Shown in pieces: positions 1 through 8,488 of a stretch of DNA of 64,000 nucleotides. The stretch is from Streptomyces vietnamensis (lineage in GTDB: Bacteria; Actinomycetota; Actinomycetes; Streptomycetales; Streptomycetaceae), in contig NZ_CP010407.1 of the NCBI RefSeq assembly GCF_000830005.1, forward strand, positions 3,949,001 to 4,013,000. The letters run 5' to 3'. The notes under the pieces were generated by a model. That model saw only the letters and a program-made list of their open reading frames with translations, searched no databases and was not told where the DNA came from. Positions within the stretch are counted from its first letter, which is position 1; each line of letters begins with the position of its first letter. A program made the position numbers and the translations under genes.

Positions 1-212
1 GGCTCCTCCGCGCCTTCCAGGAGGTCGAGCTCGGCCGTGCGCCCGACGAAGTGGGCGGACCTACGGGGGACGTTGACGAGCCCGTCGGGGCAGCGCACGG
101 GGCGGGTGGCCTCGGCCGGCAGGACGGTCACCCGGTCGCCCGTGTGGACCCACCCGATGTTCCCGCCGGCCGCGACGGACCGCTCCCCCGACGCGGATAC
201 GTCCCCGCTCAC
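1..212 (-). CDS. Partial CDS: N-terminus of a second receptor-like (NB-ARC type) protein, runs off left edge
   Basis: The first about 70 codons are present. The GTG start overlaps the TGA stop of the preceding 132-aa membrane protein gene (GTGA), so the two are translationally coupled. The protein opens with ASGERSVAAGGNIGWVHTGD, a variant of the 20-residue motif found in both upstream genes. It continues with a linker and then 'GLVNVPRRSAHFVGRTAELDLLE', given here only as its key residues V-P-R-R-S-x-x-F-V-G-R. That block aligns with the segment just ahead of the P-loop in the complete NB-ARC protein at 626-2626 (L-P-E-R-T-A-L-F-V-G-R). I infer a second STAND ATPase. The nucleotide-binding domain itself lies outside the window, so the class is by analogy only. 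Confidence 0.7.
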   Translation of the reverse strand, partial: MSGDVSASGERSVAAGGNIGWVHTGDRVTVLPAEATRPVRCPDGLVNVPRRSAHFVGRTAELDLLEGAEE

Positions 213-607
213 GCGTCGCCCGTCGACACGCTCCCGATGTCCCCGCCGGCGGCGACGGAACGCTCGCCGGAGGCGGTCACGGGGCCGGTGGCGGGGGTGC
301 CGCCGCTGGGCATGGCGGGCGGCGCGGCCGGGGCCTGCGTCCCGTCACCGGTGACGACGGCCCCGATGCTCCCGCCGGCGGCGACGGCCCGGCTGCCGGA
401 GGCCTCCACGGCACCCTCGGACCGCCCGAACTGCGCCCACAGGGAGAGCCCGAGCCCGACGGCGGCGAGGACGACACCGGCGACGCTGGCGATCTGGTCG
501 GCCTTGCCGAGGTCGGTGAAGGCGACGATGAGGAGGGCGGCTACGCCGACGGCGGCGACGCCGATTCCGCTCCAGAGGAGGGGTTTTGAGGGGGTGGTGG
601 CTGCCAT
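209..607 (-). CDS. Small two-helix membrane protein with two C-terminal copies of the shared amyloid-like motif
   Basis: The product has 132 residues with an ATG start 18 bases after the stop of the NB-ARC gene. Two hydrophobic helices (about residues 10-30 and 38-58) are followed by a Gly/Ala/Pro-rich tail. The tail holds two copies of a motif, ASGSRAVAAGGSIGAVVTGD (69-88) and ASGERSVAAGGDIGSVSTGD (112-131). The same motif occurs at the N-terminus of the flanking receptor-like proteins. In bacterial amyloid signalling systems a membrane-acting effector carries the motif at its C-terminus and the NLR-like receptor carries it at its N-terminus, and this pair has that layout. I infer a membrane effector partner; no catalytic domain is visible. 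The gene ends with a GTGA overlap into the next gene. Confidence 0.75.
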   Translation of the reverse strand: MAATTPSKPLLWSGIGVAAVGVAALLIVAFTDLGKADQIASVAGVVLAAVGLGLSLWAQFGRSEGAVEASGSRAVAAGGSIGAVVTGDGTQAPAAPPAMPSGGTPATGPVTASGERSVAAGGDIGSVSTGDA

Positions 608-625
608 GCGCCCATGATGCGGGAC

Positions 626-2626
626 TCAGTCGCCCAACGACAGCCGTTCATGGGCGAGCTGGCGGATCATCGTGGTCAACAGCGTTCCGCCCAGGGTGGA
701 TTCGCAGTCGTCGAGGAGCTCCCGAACCAGGTGCCTGGCCTGGTCGACCTCACCGGCCTCGATCAGTACAACGACGTGAAATCCGCGTTGCACGAGGGTG
801 TTCGGGTGTGTCGGGCCAAACCGCCTCCGAGCTCCCACGACCCCGGCCTCTGTGAGTACGAGAGCCCGGTCCGTCCGTCCCAGTTCCAGGAGTACGGAGA
901 CGAGCGAGGTCTCGATACGGTCGATCAGAACGGCGTCCTCGGGCAGAACATCCCTGACCCGTGCAAGCAGCGACTCCAGTCCGGAACAGGCCGTCAAATG
1001 ATCGGAGTCGGCGGCGAGCAACGCGCACCGTGCTCCCAGGGTCTCCCGGGCGTCCTCACCCAGGGAGCGGATCGCTCGGTCCACGTTCTCCTGGAGCAGT
1101 TCCTCGGCCCGGCGAGGGTCCGACAGAAGGAGCGTCTTCGCCAGCTGCGCCCGGGCCTCGATCGTGCGAGCGTCGTCGGGGCCGTACAGCCGAACATGGA
1201 GCTCGAAGTACTCCTCGGGCAGCTCGACCATCTCCGGAGCATCATCGAACTGCTGCTCCAGCACCAAGTTACCCATGGCTTGCAGGGATCGCTCGTCCTC
1301 TGCCCCGTACAGGCGCCTGTAGCCGATCAGCGCCCGCGAGTAGAGCGAGAGCGCACGTCCGTCGGTGATCATTGCGAACAGCAACCCGGCCCAGTGGAAG
1401 AGCATGCACCACTGCTCGATGTCCTCCTTCGCTTGCGTGTACTGAGCGAAGGACGCTGCCTGGATCGCGTACGGCCGGCACACGTCCAGGTTCGCGAGGG
1501 CGCTCCCTCGTACTCCAGATACCGCCTGGACCAGCAACTCCCCCGCCTGCTCCTTCCCCTCACCCCCCGCCCGCACCACCGCCTGCACCAGCCGGTGCAC
1601 CCCGATCTCGGGGCCCTCCACGCTGATCATGCTGTGCGCCCGCAGCCGCCGCACCGCCTCCGTGACCTCCAGCGGACTCCCCAACGGTTCCAGCAACCGC
1701 CTCGGGATCCCCTCCGGGGCCCACCACGCCAGGATCGAGAGAATGCGGCCCGCCAGCGGGGTGTCGCGGAGGCGGTCCAGCGTCACCTGCCACACCCGCG
1801 CCACCGTCCGCCCCGCCTCGCCGCCCTCCGCCGTGAGGGCGTACGTCTCGGCCGGGTAGCGGGCCAGGAGGTCCAGGTACGCGCGCGGGGCGATACCCGC
1901 CTCGGCGCAGTACGCCGCCGCCTGGCGGAGGGCCAACGGGAGATGGCCCAGTTCCGCGCACACCTCCGCCACGCCGTCCCCGGGGCACACGCGCGTGAAG
2001 AGGGCCGCCGCCTCCGCCGGGTCCAGCTCCGGCACCGCGATCGTCTCCGCGATGTCCTGCCAGCCCGTGGCGCGGCGCGTGGTGATCACGACGCGGCCGC
2101 CCGTCGCCCGCGCGAGCAGCGGCTTCACGTCGGCCGGGTCGGAGACGTTGTCCAGGATCAGGAGCCAGTCGTCGTGGGTGGCCAGCCATTGGAGGGCCCG
2201 TTCCCGCAGGGCGTCGTCCGGGAGGGTTCCGACGTACGCGGGCTGCATGGCGCGGGCCAGGGCCGCGAGGCCCGCGTCCAGTTCCCCCGCCGTCTCGGCG
2301 GTGATCCACCAGACCGGGTTGTGGCTGTCGAGCCGGCCCGCCGCCCAGTGCGCGGCGAGGGTCGACTTGCCTATGCCGCCGAGCCCGCACAGGACCTGGA
2401 CGCCCGAGGGCGTGCCCGCGTCCAGTCGGGCCAGTTCCCCCTTACGCCCCACGAAGAGCGCCGTGCGCTCCGGCAGGTGGACGAGGCCCGTCTCCGGTAC
2501 GGGCAGCGCGGCCGGCAGCACGATGCCGTGCTCGATCTGCGTCGAGAAGTCCCCCGTGACGACCTTCCCGATGTCCCCGCCCGCCGCGACCGACCGCTCC
2601 CCGGACGCGTCCGCCTTCCCCCTCAA
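626..2626 (-). CDS. NB-ARC (STAND NTPase) protein with TPR-like C-terminus and N-terminal shared motif
   Basis: The protein has 666 residues. The motif ASGERSVAAGGDIGKVVTGD occupies residues 7-26. An NB-ARC core follows: P-loop GLGGIGKS (81-88), Walker B WLLILDN (154-160), RNBS-B-like VVITTRR (179-185) and a GLPL-type GHLPLAL (227-233). The C-terminal 300 residues are helical and repeat-like, ending in blocks such as 'ALVLTEAGVVGARRRFG' typical of TPR sensors. STAND ATPases of this form act as ligand-sensing switches in signalling or antiphage defence. The start is TTG at 2626, because an in-frame TAG (the stop of the DUF5063 gene) lies just upstream; AGGAAG precedes it. It is the middle gene of a minus-strand run with DUF5063 before it and a membrane protein after it. 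The function is inferred from architecture. Confidence 0.85.
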   Translation of the reverse strand: MRGKADASGERSVAAGGDIGKVVTGDFSTQIEHGIVLPAALPVPETGLVHLPERTALFVGRKGELARLDAGTPSGVQVLCGLGGIGKSTLAAHWAAGRLDSHNPVWWITAETAGELDAGLAALARAMQPAYVGTLPDDALRERALQWLATHDDWLLILDNVSDPADVKPLLARATGGRVVITTRRATGWQDIAETIAVPELDPAEAAALFTRVCPGDGVAEVCAELGHLPLALRQAAAYCAEAGIAPRAYLDLLARYPAETYALTAEGGEAGRTVARVWQVTLDRLRDTPLAGRILSILAWWAPEGIPRRLLEPLGSPLEVTEAVRRLRAHSMISVEGPEIGVHRLVQAVVRAGGEGKEQAGELLVQAVSGVRGSALANLDVCRPYAIQAASFAQYTQAKEDIEQWCMLFHWAGLLFAMITDGRALSLYSRALIGYRRLYGAEDERSLQAMGNLVLEQQFDDAPEMVELPEEYFELHVRLYGPDDARTIEARAQLAKTLLLSDPRRAEELLQENVDRAIRSLGEDARETLGARCALLAADSDHLTACSGLESLLARVRDVLPEDAVLIDRIETSLVSVLLELGRTDRALVLTEAGVVGARRRFGPTHPNTLVQRGFHVVVLIEAGEVDQARHLVRELLDDCESTLGGTLLTTMIRQLAHERLSLGD

Positions 2627-2635
2627 GCCCGGTCG

Positions 2636-3304
2636 CTACTTCCTGAGCGGACGGCCCCGCAGGCCCAGCGGCGTCGCGATCTCCTCCAGCATCACGCGGC
2701 CCGCCTCCTCCGCGAGGTCGTCCTCGGTGAGGTCCTCGTCGGTGTCGAGGCCGTCGAGGGCCGCGAGGGGCTGGTCGAGGCGGACGTGGGCGACGAGGGA
2801 CTGGAGGGCGCGGAGGGTGGCCGAGGCGGTGGGGCCCCAGTTGGAGAAGTACGAGAACTGCCACCACCACAGCGCCTCGCTGGTGCGGCCCGCGCGGTAG
2901 TGGGCGAGGCCGTGGCGCAGGTCGGTGACGATGTCGGCGAGGTTGTCGGAGATCCGGGCCGGGACGGGGGCCTTGCGCGGCTCATACGGGTCGAAGACCT
3001 CGGAGAAGACGTCGACCGGGTCCAGCATGACGGCGAACCGCTCGCGGAGCTCGTCGACGTCCGGCTCGGGGCCCGTGTCCGGCTCGTACCGCTCGTCCGG
3101 GACGATGTCCTCGTGCGCGCCGAGCCGGCCGCCCGCCAGGAGCAGCTGGGAGATCTCCAGGAGCAGGAAGGGCACCGCGCTGTCCGGCTCGTCGCCCTTG
3201 GCGACCTCGGTCGTCGCGACGATGAAGCTCTCGATCGAGTCGGCGATCTGGACCGCGAAGTCGTCCGGATCCTGCGTGACGGAGTGCAGTGTGGCGTCAG
3301 ACAT
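2636..3304 (-). CDS. DUF5063 domain-containing protein
   Basis: The product has 222 residues with an ATG start. It is acidic and Trp/Tyr-rich in the middle (ALWWWQFSYFSNWGPTAS) and matches the DUF5063 family that commonly sits beside recR in Streptomyces. No enzymatic motif is visible. The gene lies 47 bases downstream of recR on the same strand and probably shares its transcript. Its stop codon is only ten bases before the TTG start of the NB-ARC gene, so the accessory receptor module appears grafted onto the end of the recR transcription unit. The function of the family is unknown to me. Confidence 0.85.
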   Translation of the reverse strand: MSDATLHSVTQDPDDFAVQIADSIESFIVATTEVAKGDEPDSAVPFLLLEISQLLLAGGRLGAHEDIVPDERYEPDTGPEPDVDELRERFAVMLDPVDVFSEVFDPYEPRKAPVPARISDNLADIVTDLRHGLAHYRAGRTSEALWWWQFSYFSNWGPTASATLRALQSLVAHVRLDQPLAALDGLDTDEDLTEDDLAEEAGRVMLEEIATPLGLRGRPLRK

Positions 3305-3351
3305 CGAGCAGCCTCCCTGAGAGCACGCGGGCGAGCGCGCCGGCCCTGTCG

Positions 3352-3951
3352 TCATACATCTAGCAGCCTCCGCCCCTCGAAGGCACGGCCGAGGGTCACC
3401 TCGTCGGCGTACTCCAGGTCGCCGCCGACCGGGAGTCCGCTGGCGAGCCGGGTGACCTTCAGCCCCATGGGCTTGATCATCCGCGCCAGGTACGTCGCGG
3501 TGGCCTCGCCCTCCAGGTTCGGGTCGGTCGCGAGGATCAGCTCGGTGACGGTGCCGTCCGCGAGCCGTGCGAGCAGCTCGCGGATGCGCAGGTCGTCCGG
3601 GCCGACGCCCTCGATCGGGCTGATCGCGCCGCCGAGGACGTGGTACCGGCCGCGGAACTCGCGGGTCCGCTCGATCGCCACGACGTCCTTGGGCTCCTCG
3701 ACCACGCAGATGACGGTCAGGTCGCGGCGCGGGTCGCGGCAGATGTTGCACTGCTCCTGCTGCGCCACGTTCCCGCAGACCGCGCAGAACCTGACCTTCT
3801 CCTTGACCTCGAGCAGCGCCTGCGCGAGGCGGCGGACGTCCGTGGGCTCCGCCTGGAGGATGTGGAAGGCGATCCGCTGCGCGCTCTTGGGACCGACGCC
3901 GGGCAGCCTGCCCAGCTCGTCGATGAGGTCCTGAACCACGCCTTCGTACAC
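3352..3951 (-). CDS. recR: Recombination mediator protein RecR
   Basis: The product has 199 residues, the normal RecR length, and a GTG start. An N-terminal helix-hairpin-helix ([17 protein letters not shown]) is followed by a four-cysteine zinc finger (FCAVCGN...CNICRD, about residues 56-71). A Toprim domain follows, with the acidic residues in VVEEPKD and [13 protein letters not shown]. RecR works with RecF and RecO to load RecA onto single-stranded gaps. It lies downstream of the YbaB gene with a 66-base gap, the pair usually found together in actinobacteria. Confidence 0.96.
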   Translation of the reverse strand: MYEGVVQDLIDELGRLPGVGPKSAQRIAFHILQAEPTDVRRLAQALLEVKEKVRFCAVCGNVAQQEQCNICRDPRRDLTVICVVEEPKDVVAIERTREFRGRYHVLGGAISPIEGVGPDDLRIRELLARLADGTVTELILATDPNLEGEATATYLARMIKPMGLKVTRLASGLPVGGDLEYADEVTLGRAFEGRRLLDV

Positions 3952-4017
3952 CGGAACGCCCTTCTCGGAAGTGCTTGATTCTTACGGTAGTGGCTGGAAG
4001 CGAGCCTTAGAAGGGGC

Positions 4018-4359
4018 TCAGAAGCCCAGGCCCGGCATGCCGCCCATGCCCTGCGCCAGCGGGCCGAGCTTGGCCTGCTGGAGCTGCTGCGCGTTGTCGT
4101 TGGCGGCCTGCACGGCGGCGACGATCAGGTCGGCGAGGGTCTCGGTGTCCTCGGGGTCGACGGCCTTGGGGTCGATGACCAGGCCGCGCAGCTCGCCGGA
4201 GCCGGTGACGGTGGCCTTGACCAGGCCGCCGCCCGCCTGGCCCTCGACCTGGGTCGCCGCGAGCTCCGCCTGCGCCTGGGCGAGGTCCTGCTGCATCTTC
4301 TGGGCCTGCTGAAGGAGCTGCTGCATGTTGGGCTGGCCACCACCGGGAAACACGGTCAC
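4018..4359 (-). CDS. YbaB/EbfC family nucleoid-associated protein
   Basis: The product has 113 residues. The N-terminal helix is rich in Gln ([20 protein letters not shown]), and the central strand region ([22 protein letters not shown]) is the family signature. The C-terminus is rich in Gly, Met and Pro. YbaB proteins are small dimeric DNA-binding proteins encoded next to recR. It is the first gene of the minus-strand run ybaB-recR-DUF5063. The Streptomyces DNA polymerase III tau gene that often accompanies it elsewhere is not adjacent here. Confidence 0.95.
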   Translation of the reverse strand: MTVFPGGGQPNMQQLLQQAQKMQQDLAQAQAELAATQVEGQAGGGLVKATVTGSGELRGLVIDPKAVDPEDTETLADLIVAAVQAANDNAQQLQQAKLGPLAQGMGGMPGLGF

Positions 4360-4622
4360 TCACTCCTGCTGGTCTACGGGACGCCCCGCCGGTCTACGGA
4401 ACGTCGGTATGCCGAGCCTACGTGCTCCTCGACCGGGGCGCCGACGCAACTCTTTCGAGTGAGAAACTGCGGGCTCCTCTACCTGATCAACACCCTCTTG
4501 CGGGCGGAAAACCCGGGATTCCGGGCCCATCGCCCACCATTCGGCGGTAGGAAGGGCAGGCACCACGTGCACCGCACGTCACAGAAGGACATGAGCGCTG
4601 AGCTGAACAGAGGAGTCCCCCG

Positions 4623-5345
4623 GTGAGCCAGCAGCCGGAGATGCAGCCGCCGGGGCCCCCCGGGGGAGACGCCACCCGCGATCTGACCGGTACGCCGTTC
4701 CCCCTGGGCGACTGGGGCGAGCCGGCCGAACGGCTCGACGAGCTGTACCGCTGGGTCGAGACGAACGCCCTGCGCACCGCCGAGTGGTACCTCTCCGACC
4801 GCGTCTGGAAGCGCCGGGCCGCCCGGATCCTGCGGATCGGCACGGCCGTGGGGGTGATCGCGGGCGCCGCGCTCCCGCTGCTCGACCTGACCGGGGTCGC
4901 CGAGTCCGTCGCGAGCTGGGGCTATCTGTCGCTGCTGCTCGGTGCCGCCTGCATGGCCTGCGACCGGTACTTCGGGCTGACCTCCGGCTGGATAAGGGAC
5001 GTGGCGACGGCGCAGGCCGTGCAGCGCCGTCTCCAGGCGCTCCAGTTCGACTGGGCCTCGGAGAGCGTCCGGGAGGTCCTGGGCCCCACGGAGGGCACGG
5101 CGAGCGAGGCGGCCGAGCGATGTCTGGGCGTGCTGCGCCGCTTCTCGGAGGACGTGACGGAGCTGGTACGGGCGGAGACCGCGGACTGGATGGTCGAGTT
5201 CCGCTCGGGCCCGGCGCCGCTGGCGCTCCAGTCGGTCGGCGTGGTCCCGGCCAGGGCGGAGATCCCCCACCCCTCGGGCCGCTTCCCGCTGCCGCCGGGG
5301 ACCCGGCCGAACATGCCGCGCCAGCGGCCCCCGGAGACCCGCTAG
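4623..5345 (+). CDS. SLATT domain-containing membrane protein
   Basis: The product has 240 residues with a GTG start preceded by GAGGAGTCCCCC. After a Pro-rich leader comes a helical segment (residues 35-60). Two transmembrane helices follow (about 71-88 and 98-112) with a short loop, then a long C-terminal helix with the R-R-L-Q-A-L-Q-F-D-W pattern. This is the SLATT two-helix fold (SMODS and SLOG-associated). SLATT proteins are often the membrane-acting component of conflict systems, but many Streptomyces carry this one as a conserved orphan next to ybaB. No nucleotide-sensing partner is adjacent on this strand. The family call is good; a defence role is speculative. Confidence 0.8.
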   Translation: MSQQPEMQPPGPPGGDATRDLTGTPFPLGDWGEPAERLDELYRWVETNALRTAEWYLSDRVWKRRAARILRIGTAVGVIAGAALPLLDLTGVAESVASWGYLSLLLGAACMACDRYFGLTSGWIRDVATAQAVQRRLQALQFDWASESVREVLGPTEGTASEAAERCLGVLRRFSEDVTELVRAETADWMVEFRSGPAPLALQSVGVVPARAEIPHPSGRFPLPPGTRPNMPRQRPPETR

Positions 5346-5351
5346 GACCGG

Positions 5352-5372
5352 CCTCCGGGCCCCGGGGCCCGG
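5352..5372. terminator. GC palindrome after the SLATT gene
   Basis: A perfect palindrome centred in CCGGGCCCCGGGGCCCGG begins a few bases after the stop codon at 5345. It could end the plus-strand transcript. No T-tract follows, which is usual in Streptomyces. Confidence 0.45.
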
Positions 5373-5400
5373 AAGGCCCGCCGGGGCGGGCTTGTCCGGG

Positions 5401-5475
5401 GCCCGTCGGCGCAGGCCGGTCCAAGGCCCGCCGGCGCAGGCCGGTCCAAGGGCCGTCGGCGCAGGCCGGTCCGAG
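5401..5475. repeat. Three tandem copies of a 25-bp unit between convergent genes
   Basis: Three abutting 25-base units occupy 5401-5425, 5426-5450 and 5451-5475. Each contains CGGCGCAGGCCGGTCC, and only a few positions differ between copies. They lie between the ends of two convergent genes, ten bases before the stop of the minus-strand gene. The units do not copy either gene. Confidence 0.85.
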
Positions 5476-5484
5476 GCCCGGAGC

Positions 5485-6135
5485 TCAGCTCAGGATGATC
5501 ATCGAGCCCTGGGCGAGGCTCCGGGTCGCCGCCGCGTGCAGCCCCAGCCACACGTGCCGCTCCCGCGCGAAGGGATGGTCCTCGTACGGGACGGCCGCGG
5601 CCGGCTCCTCCAGGGTGGTGGGCCGCTCCGGCGGCTGCGGGGCCGCCGGCGGGTTCGCCGGGTCGATGCCGATCGAGGGCGCCACGAACTCCAGCTCCCG
5701 GAGCAGCCCGTACGAGGAGCCGAGCGGCCCGCCGCCTTCGAGGAGCTCGTCGCTGGCGAGCGGCACCGGGAAGTCCACCGGCACGTACGCGCCGGCGTGG
5801 TCGTAGTGCCAGACCAGGTGGGACTGCTGGGCGGTCGCCTCGAACATCTCCAGGAGCTGCTCGTAGTCCCCGCCGAGCTCGCCGACCGGCTCGACCGGCA
5901 GTCCGCACATCTGGAGCAGGTAGGCGCGGCGCAGGAAGTGCAGGGCCTCGTAGTCGAATCCTGCGACCGGGGCGACGTCACCGGAGAGCCCCGGCATGTA
6001 CGCGTACACGGGCACGGTCGGCATCCCGGAGGCGGTCAGCACGGCGTCGTAGGCGGCTATCTCTTCGGCGAAGGGATTGTCGGGGCTGTGGCACAGCACG
6101 TCGACGAGGGGGACCAGCCACAGGTCACAGGCCAA
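5485..6135 (-). CDS. Conserved hypothetical protein of Streptomyces
   Basis: The product has 216 residues. It opens with ACDLWLVPLVDVLCHSPDNPF, and mid-protein it has Y-E-A-L-H-F-L-R-R-A-Y-L-L-Q-M. I recognise no enzyme motif, signal peptide or transmembrane segment. It is probably cytoplasmic and acidic. The longest reading frame starts at a TTG at 6135, and the strong N-terminal conservation of 'CDLWLVPLVDVLCHSP' as I remember it from relatives supports a start near there. It faces the SLATT gene tail to tail, with no obvious operon partner. Confidence 0.7.
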   Translation of the reverse strand: MACDLWLVPLVDVLCHSPDNPFAEEIAAYDAVLTASGMPTVPVYAYMPGLSGDVAPVAGFDYEALHFLRRAYLLQMCGLPVEPVGELGGDYEQLLEMFEATAQQSHLVWHYDHAGAYVPVDFPVPLASDELLEGGGPLGSSYGLLRELEFVAPSIGIDPANPPAAPQPPERPTTLEEPAAAVPYEDHPFARERHVWLGLHAAATRSLAQGSMIILS

Positions 6136-6241
6136 GGGAGGCTCGCTCTCCGTCAGTTGCAGGGACGGCCAGGGTAGTCGGCTCGGCCGACGACGCCCAC
6201 CCGCTGACCACCTGCCCCCGGAGACCCTGCCTCAACCCGGA

Positions 6242-6940
6242 TCAGCGGTCGGTCCGCGCCTCCAGCCGGTCGGCCCATTCCAGCGAGTGCGCGTTGTAGT
6301 CCCGTACGACCTGGACGGCGGCCTCCCCGTCGCCGCGGGTGATCGCGTCGACCAGCTCCACGTGTCCGCTCCACAGCCAGCCGAGGACGTCCCGCTCGGA
6401 GCGCAGGTAGGGCACGGAGAAGACCCAGGCCTGGACGCGGAGCCGGTGCAGGAAGTCGGCGATGTGGTCGTTGGCGGAGACGAGCCGTCCCAGCTCGCGC
6501 CAGTAGCGGATGTCGTAGCCGATGAGGACGTCGAGGTCCCCGGCGCGGGCGGCGCGGGCGGCGGCCTCGCCCCGGCGCCGTATGGAGACCAGCGCGACCC
6601 CGATGCCGTGGTCGGGCTCCGGGGGCACGGTCCTCGGCGCGTGGCGGCGGAAGATGCCGTCGACGACGAGCATCCGGGCCTCGACCATGTCCCGGTAGTC
6701 GGCGATCGAGTACTGGTGGACGCGGAAGCCGCGGTGCTGGTCGGAGTCGAGGAGGCCCTGCGCGCAGAGGTCGACGAGGGCTTCGCGGACGGGCGTCGCG
6801 GAGACGCCGTACTGCTCGGCGATCTGCTTGACGGTGAACTCCTCGCCCGGCTGGAGACGGCCTGCGAGCACTTCGTCACGCAGCGCGTCCGCAATCTGCT
6901 GTCGCAAGGTGTTGCGCGTGACAGCTCCGCTCGCGGGCAT
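6242..6940 (-). CDS. GntR family transcriptional regulator (FCD/FadR-like)
   Basis: The product has 232 residues. The N-terminal winged helix (residues 10-70, with EEFTVKQIAEQYGVSATPVREALVDL as the recognition region) is followed by an all-helical FCD-type effector domain with metal-type histidines in 'SANDHIADFLHRL' and 'SGHVELVDAI'. FCD regulators bind small carboxylic acids. It lies 67 bases after the class III aminotransferase on the same strand, so it is the likely local regulator of that gene. Its Shine-Dalgarno sequence GGAGGGGG lies in one arm of a perfect stem (see 6946-6993). Confidence 0.9.
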   Translation of the reverse strand: MPASGAVTRNTLRQQIADALRDEVLAGRLQPGEEFTVKQIAEQYGVSATPVREALVDLCAQGLLDSDQHRGFRVHQYSIADYRDMVEARMLVVDGIFRRHAPRTVPPEPDHGIGVALVSIRRRGEAAARAARAGDLDVLIGYDIRYWRELGRLVSANDHIADFLHRLRVQAWVFSVPYLRSERDVLGWLWSGHVELVDAITRGDGEAAVQVVRDYNAHSLEWADRLEARTDR

Positions 6941-6945
6941 GGGTC

Positions 6946-6993
6946 GGCCCCCTCCGTCCGGTTTCGGACACCCTAGTCCAGGCGGAGGGGGCC
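6946..6993 (-). promoter_or_regulatory. Stem-loop that pairs the Shine-Dalgarno of the GntR gene
   Basis: An 11-bp perfect inverted repeat has arms GGCCCCCTCCG (6946-6956) and CGGAGGGGGCC (6983-6993). It encloses a second small dyad, GTCCG-N4-CGGAC (6956-6969). Read on the minus strand, one arm is the GGAGGGGG ribosome-binding site seven bases before the ATG of the GntR gene. The structure may be a terminator for the aminotransferase, a sequestered ribosome-binding site or, for the inner dyad, a GntR operator. Confidence 0.55.
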
Positions 6994-7007
6994 TCCTCGT
7001 TTCGCGG

Positions 7008-8369
7008 TCAGGCGGTGTGTTCGTCGGCCACCGAGAGGGCCGCGTCGAGGGCTGCGAGACCCTCCTTGACCTCCGCCTCCGAGGCGTTGCAGGCGGGAAC
7101 GGCGTGGGTGCGGTTCATGTTGATGAAGGGCCACAGGCCGTTCTTCTTCGCCGCGGCGCCGAACGCGGCCATCGGCGCGTTGGCCTCGCCGGCCGCGTTG
7201 TACGGGACGAGCGGCTCGCGCGTCTCCTTGTTCTTGACCAGGTCGAGCGCCCAGAACACGCCCATGCCGCGGACCTCGCCGACGGACGGGTGGCGCTCGG
7301 CGAGCTCGCGCAGGCCGGGGCCGAGGACGTTCTCGCCGAGGTGGGCGGCGTGCTCGACGACCTTCTCGTCGGCCATCACGTTGATGGTGGCGACGGCGGC
7401 GGCGCAGGCCAGCGGGTGACCGGAGTAGGTCAGGCCGCCGGGGTAGGGCCGCTTGTCGAAGGTGGCGGCGATCTCGGCGTTGATGGCGACGCCGCCGAGC
7501 GGCACGTAGCCGGAGTTGACGCCCTTGGCGAAGGTCATCAGGTCGGGCACGACGTCGAAGTGCTCGGCGGCGAACCACTTGCCGGTGCGGCCGAAGCCGG
7601 CCATGACCTCGTCCAGGACGAAGACGATGCCGTACTTGTCGCAGATCTCGCGGACGCCGGCCAGGTAGCCGGGCGGCGGGGTCATGATGCCGGCGGTGCC
7701 GGGCACGGTCTCCAGGATGATCGCGGCGATCGTCGCCGGACCCTCGAAGGCGATCGTGTCCTCCAGGTGCTGGAGGGCCCGCGCGCTCTCCTCCGCCTCG
7801 GTGGTGGCGTAGAAGGGCGAGCGGTAGAGGAACGGCGCCCAGAAGCGCACGACGCCCGCGGAGCCGGTGTCGGAGGCCCAGCGGCGCGGGTCGCCGGTCA
7901 GGTTGATCGCGGTGGAGGTGGCGCCGTGGTACGAGCGGAAGGCCGAGAGCACCTTGTGGCGGCCCGTGTGCAGGCGGGCCATGCGGACGGCGTTCTCGAC
8001 GGCCTCGGCGCCGCCGTTGGTGAAGAAGATCTTGTCCAGGTCGCCCGGGGTGCGCTCGGCGATGAGGCGTGCGGCCTCGGAGCGGACGTCCACGGCGAAG
8101 GCGGGCGCGAAGGTCGCGAGCTTCCCGGCCTGCTCCTGGATGGCGGCGACGACCTTGGGGTGCTGGTAGCCGATGTTGGTGTAGACGAGGCCGCTGGTGA
8201 AGTCGAGGTAGCGGTTGCCGTCGTAGTCCCAGAAGTACGAACCCTCCGCGCCGGCGACGGCGAGCGGGTCGATCAGTCCCTGTGCGGACCAGGAGTGGAA
8301 GACGTGCGCGCGGTCGGCGGCCTTGACGGCCGCGCCGGCCTGGGGATCGGGTTCGACATGAGGGGTCAT
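7008..8369 (-). CDS. Class III PLP-dependent aminotransferase (aspartate aminotransferase family)
   Basis: The product has 453 residues, normal for class III omega-aminotransferases. The fold-type I landmarks are present: substrate and cofactor segment SYHGATSTAINLTGD (about 150-164), acidic VFVLDEVMAGFGRTGKWF (the PLP-binding D and Q/E region), and the Schiff-base lysine in TFAKGVNSGYVPLGG. Members transfer amino groups from omega-amino acids such as beta-alanine, GABA or diamines to an alpha-keto acid. The substrate cannot be read from sequence. The downstream GntR gene on the same strand suggests inducible catabolism. Confidence 0.92.
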   Translation of the reverse strand: MTPHVEPDPQAGAAVKAADRAHVFHSWSAQGLIDPLAVAGAEGSYFWDYDGNRYLDFTSGLVYTNIGYQHPKVVAAIQEQAGKLATFAPAFAVDVRSEAARLIAERTPGDLDKIFFTNGGAEAVENAVRMARLHTGRHKVLSAFRSYHGATSTAINLTGDPRRWASDTGSAGVVRFWAPFLYRSPFYATTEAEESARALQHLEDTIAFEGPATIAAIILETVPGTAGIMTPPPGYLAGVREICDKYGIVFVLDEVMAGFGRTGKWFAAEHFDVVPDLMTFAKGVNSGYVPLGGVAINAEIAATFDKRPYPGGLTYSGHPLACAAAVATINVMADEKVVEHAAHLGENVLGPGLRELAERHPSVGEVRGMGVFWALDLVKNKETREPLVPYNAAGEANAPMAAFGAAAKKNGLWPFINMNRTHAVPACNASEAEVKEGLAALDAALSVADEHTA

Positions 8370-8488
8370 GGGACCGAGGGTAAGGAACCGCAGGTGGGAC
8401 CGGCCATGGCCATCTTGTCCACCGAGACCGCGACGGACCCGACACGTTGCGGGGTGGGGGGCCTCGGGCGCCCTCTAGGCTGCGGCGC

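Noticed and set aside
614..3934. Very long open reading frame on the plus strand opposite the NB-ARC, DUF5063 and recR genes
   Set aside because: It is antisense to three genes with clear domains. Its protein is Arg/Pro/Gln-rich without any family feature, as expected for high-GC shadow frames.
6242..8369. GntR and aminotransferase as ectoine or lysine catabolic cluster
   Set aside because: No other pathway gene lies nearby. The class III family alone does not define the substrate.
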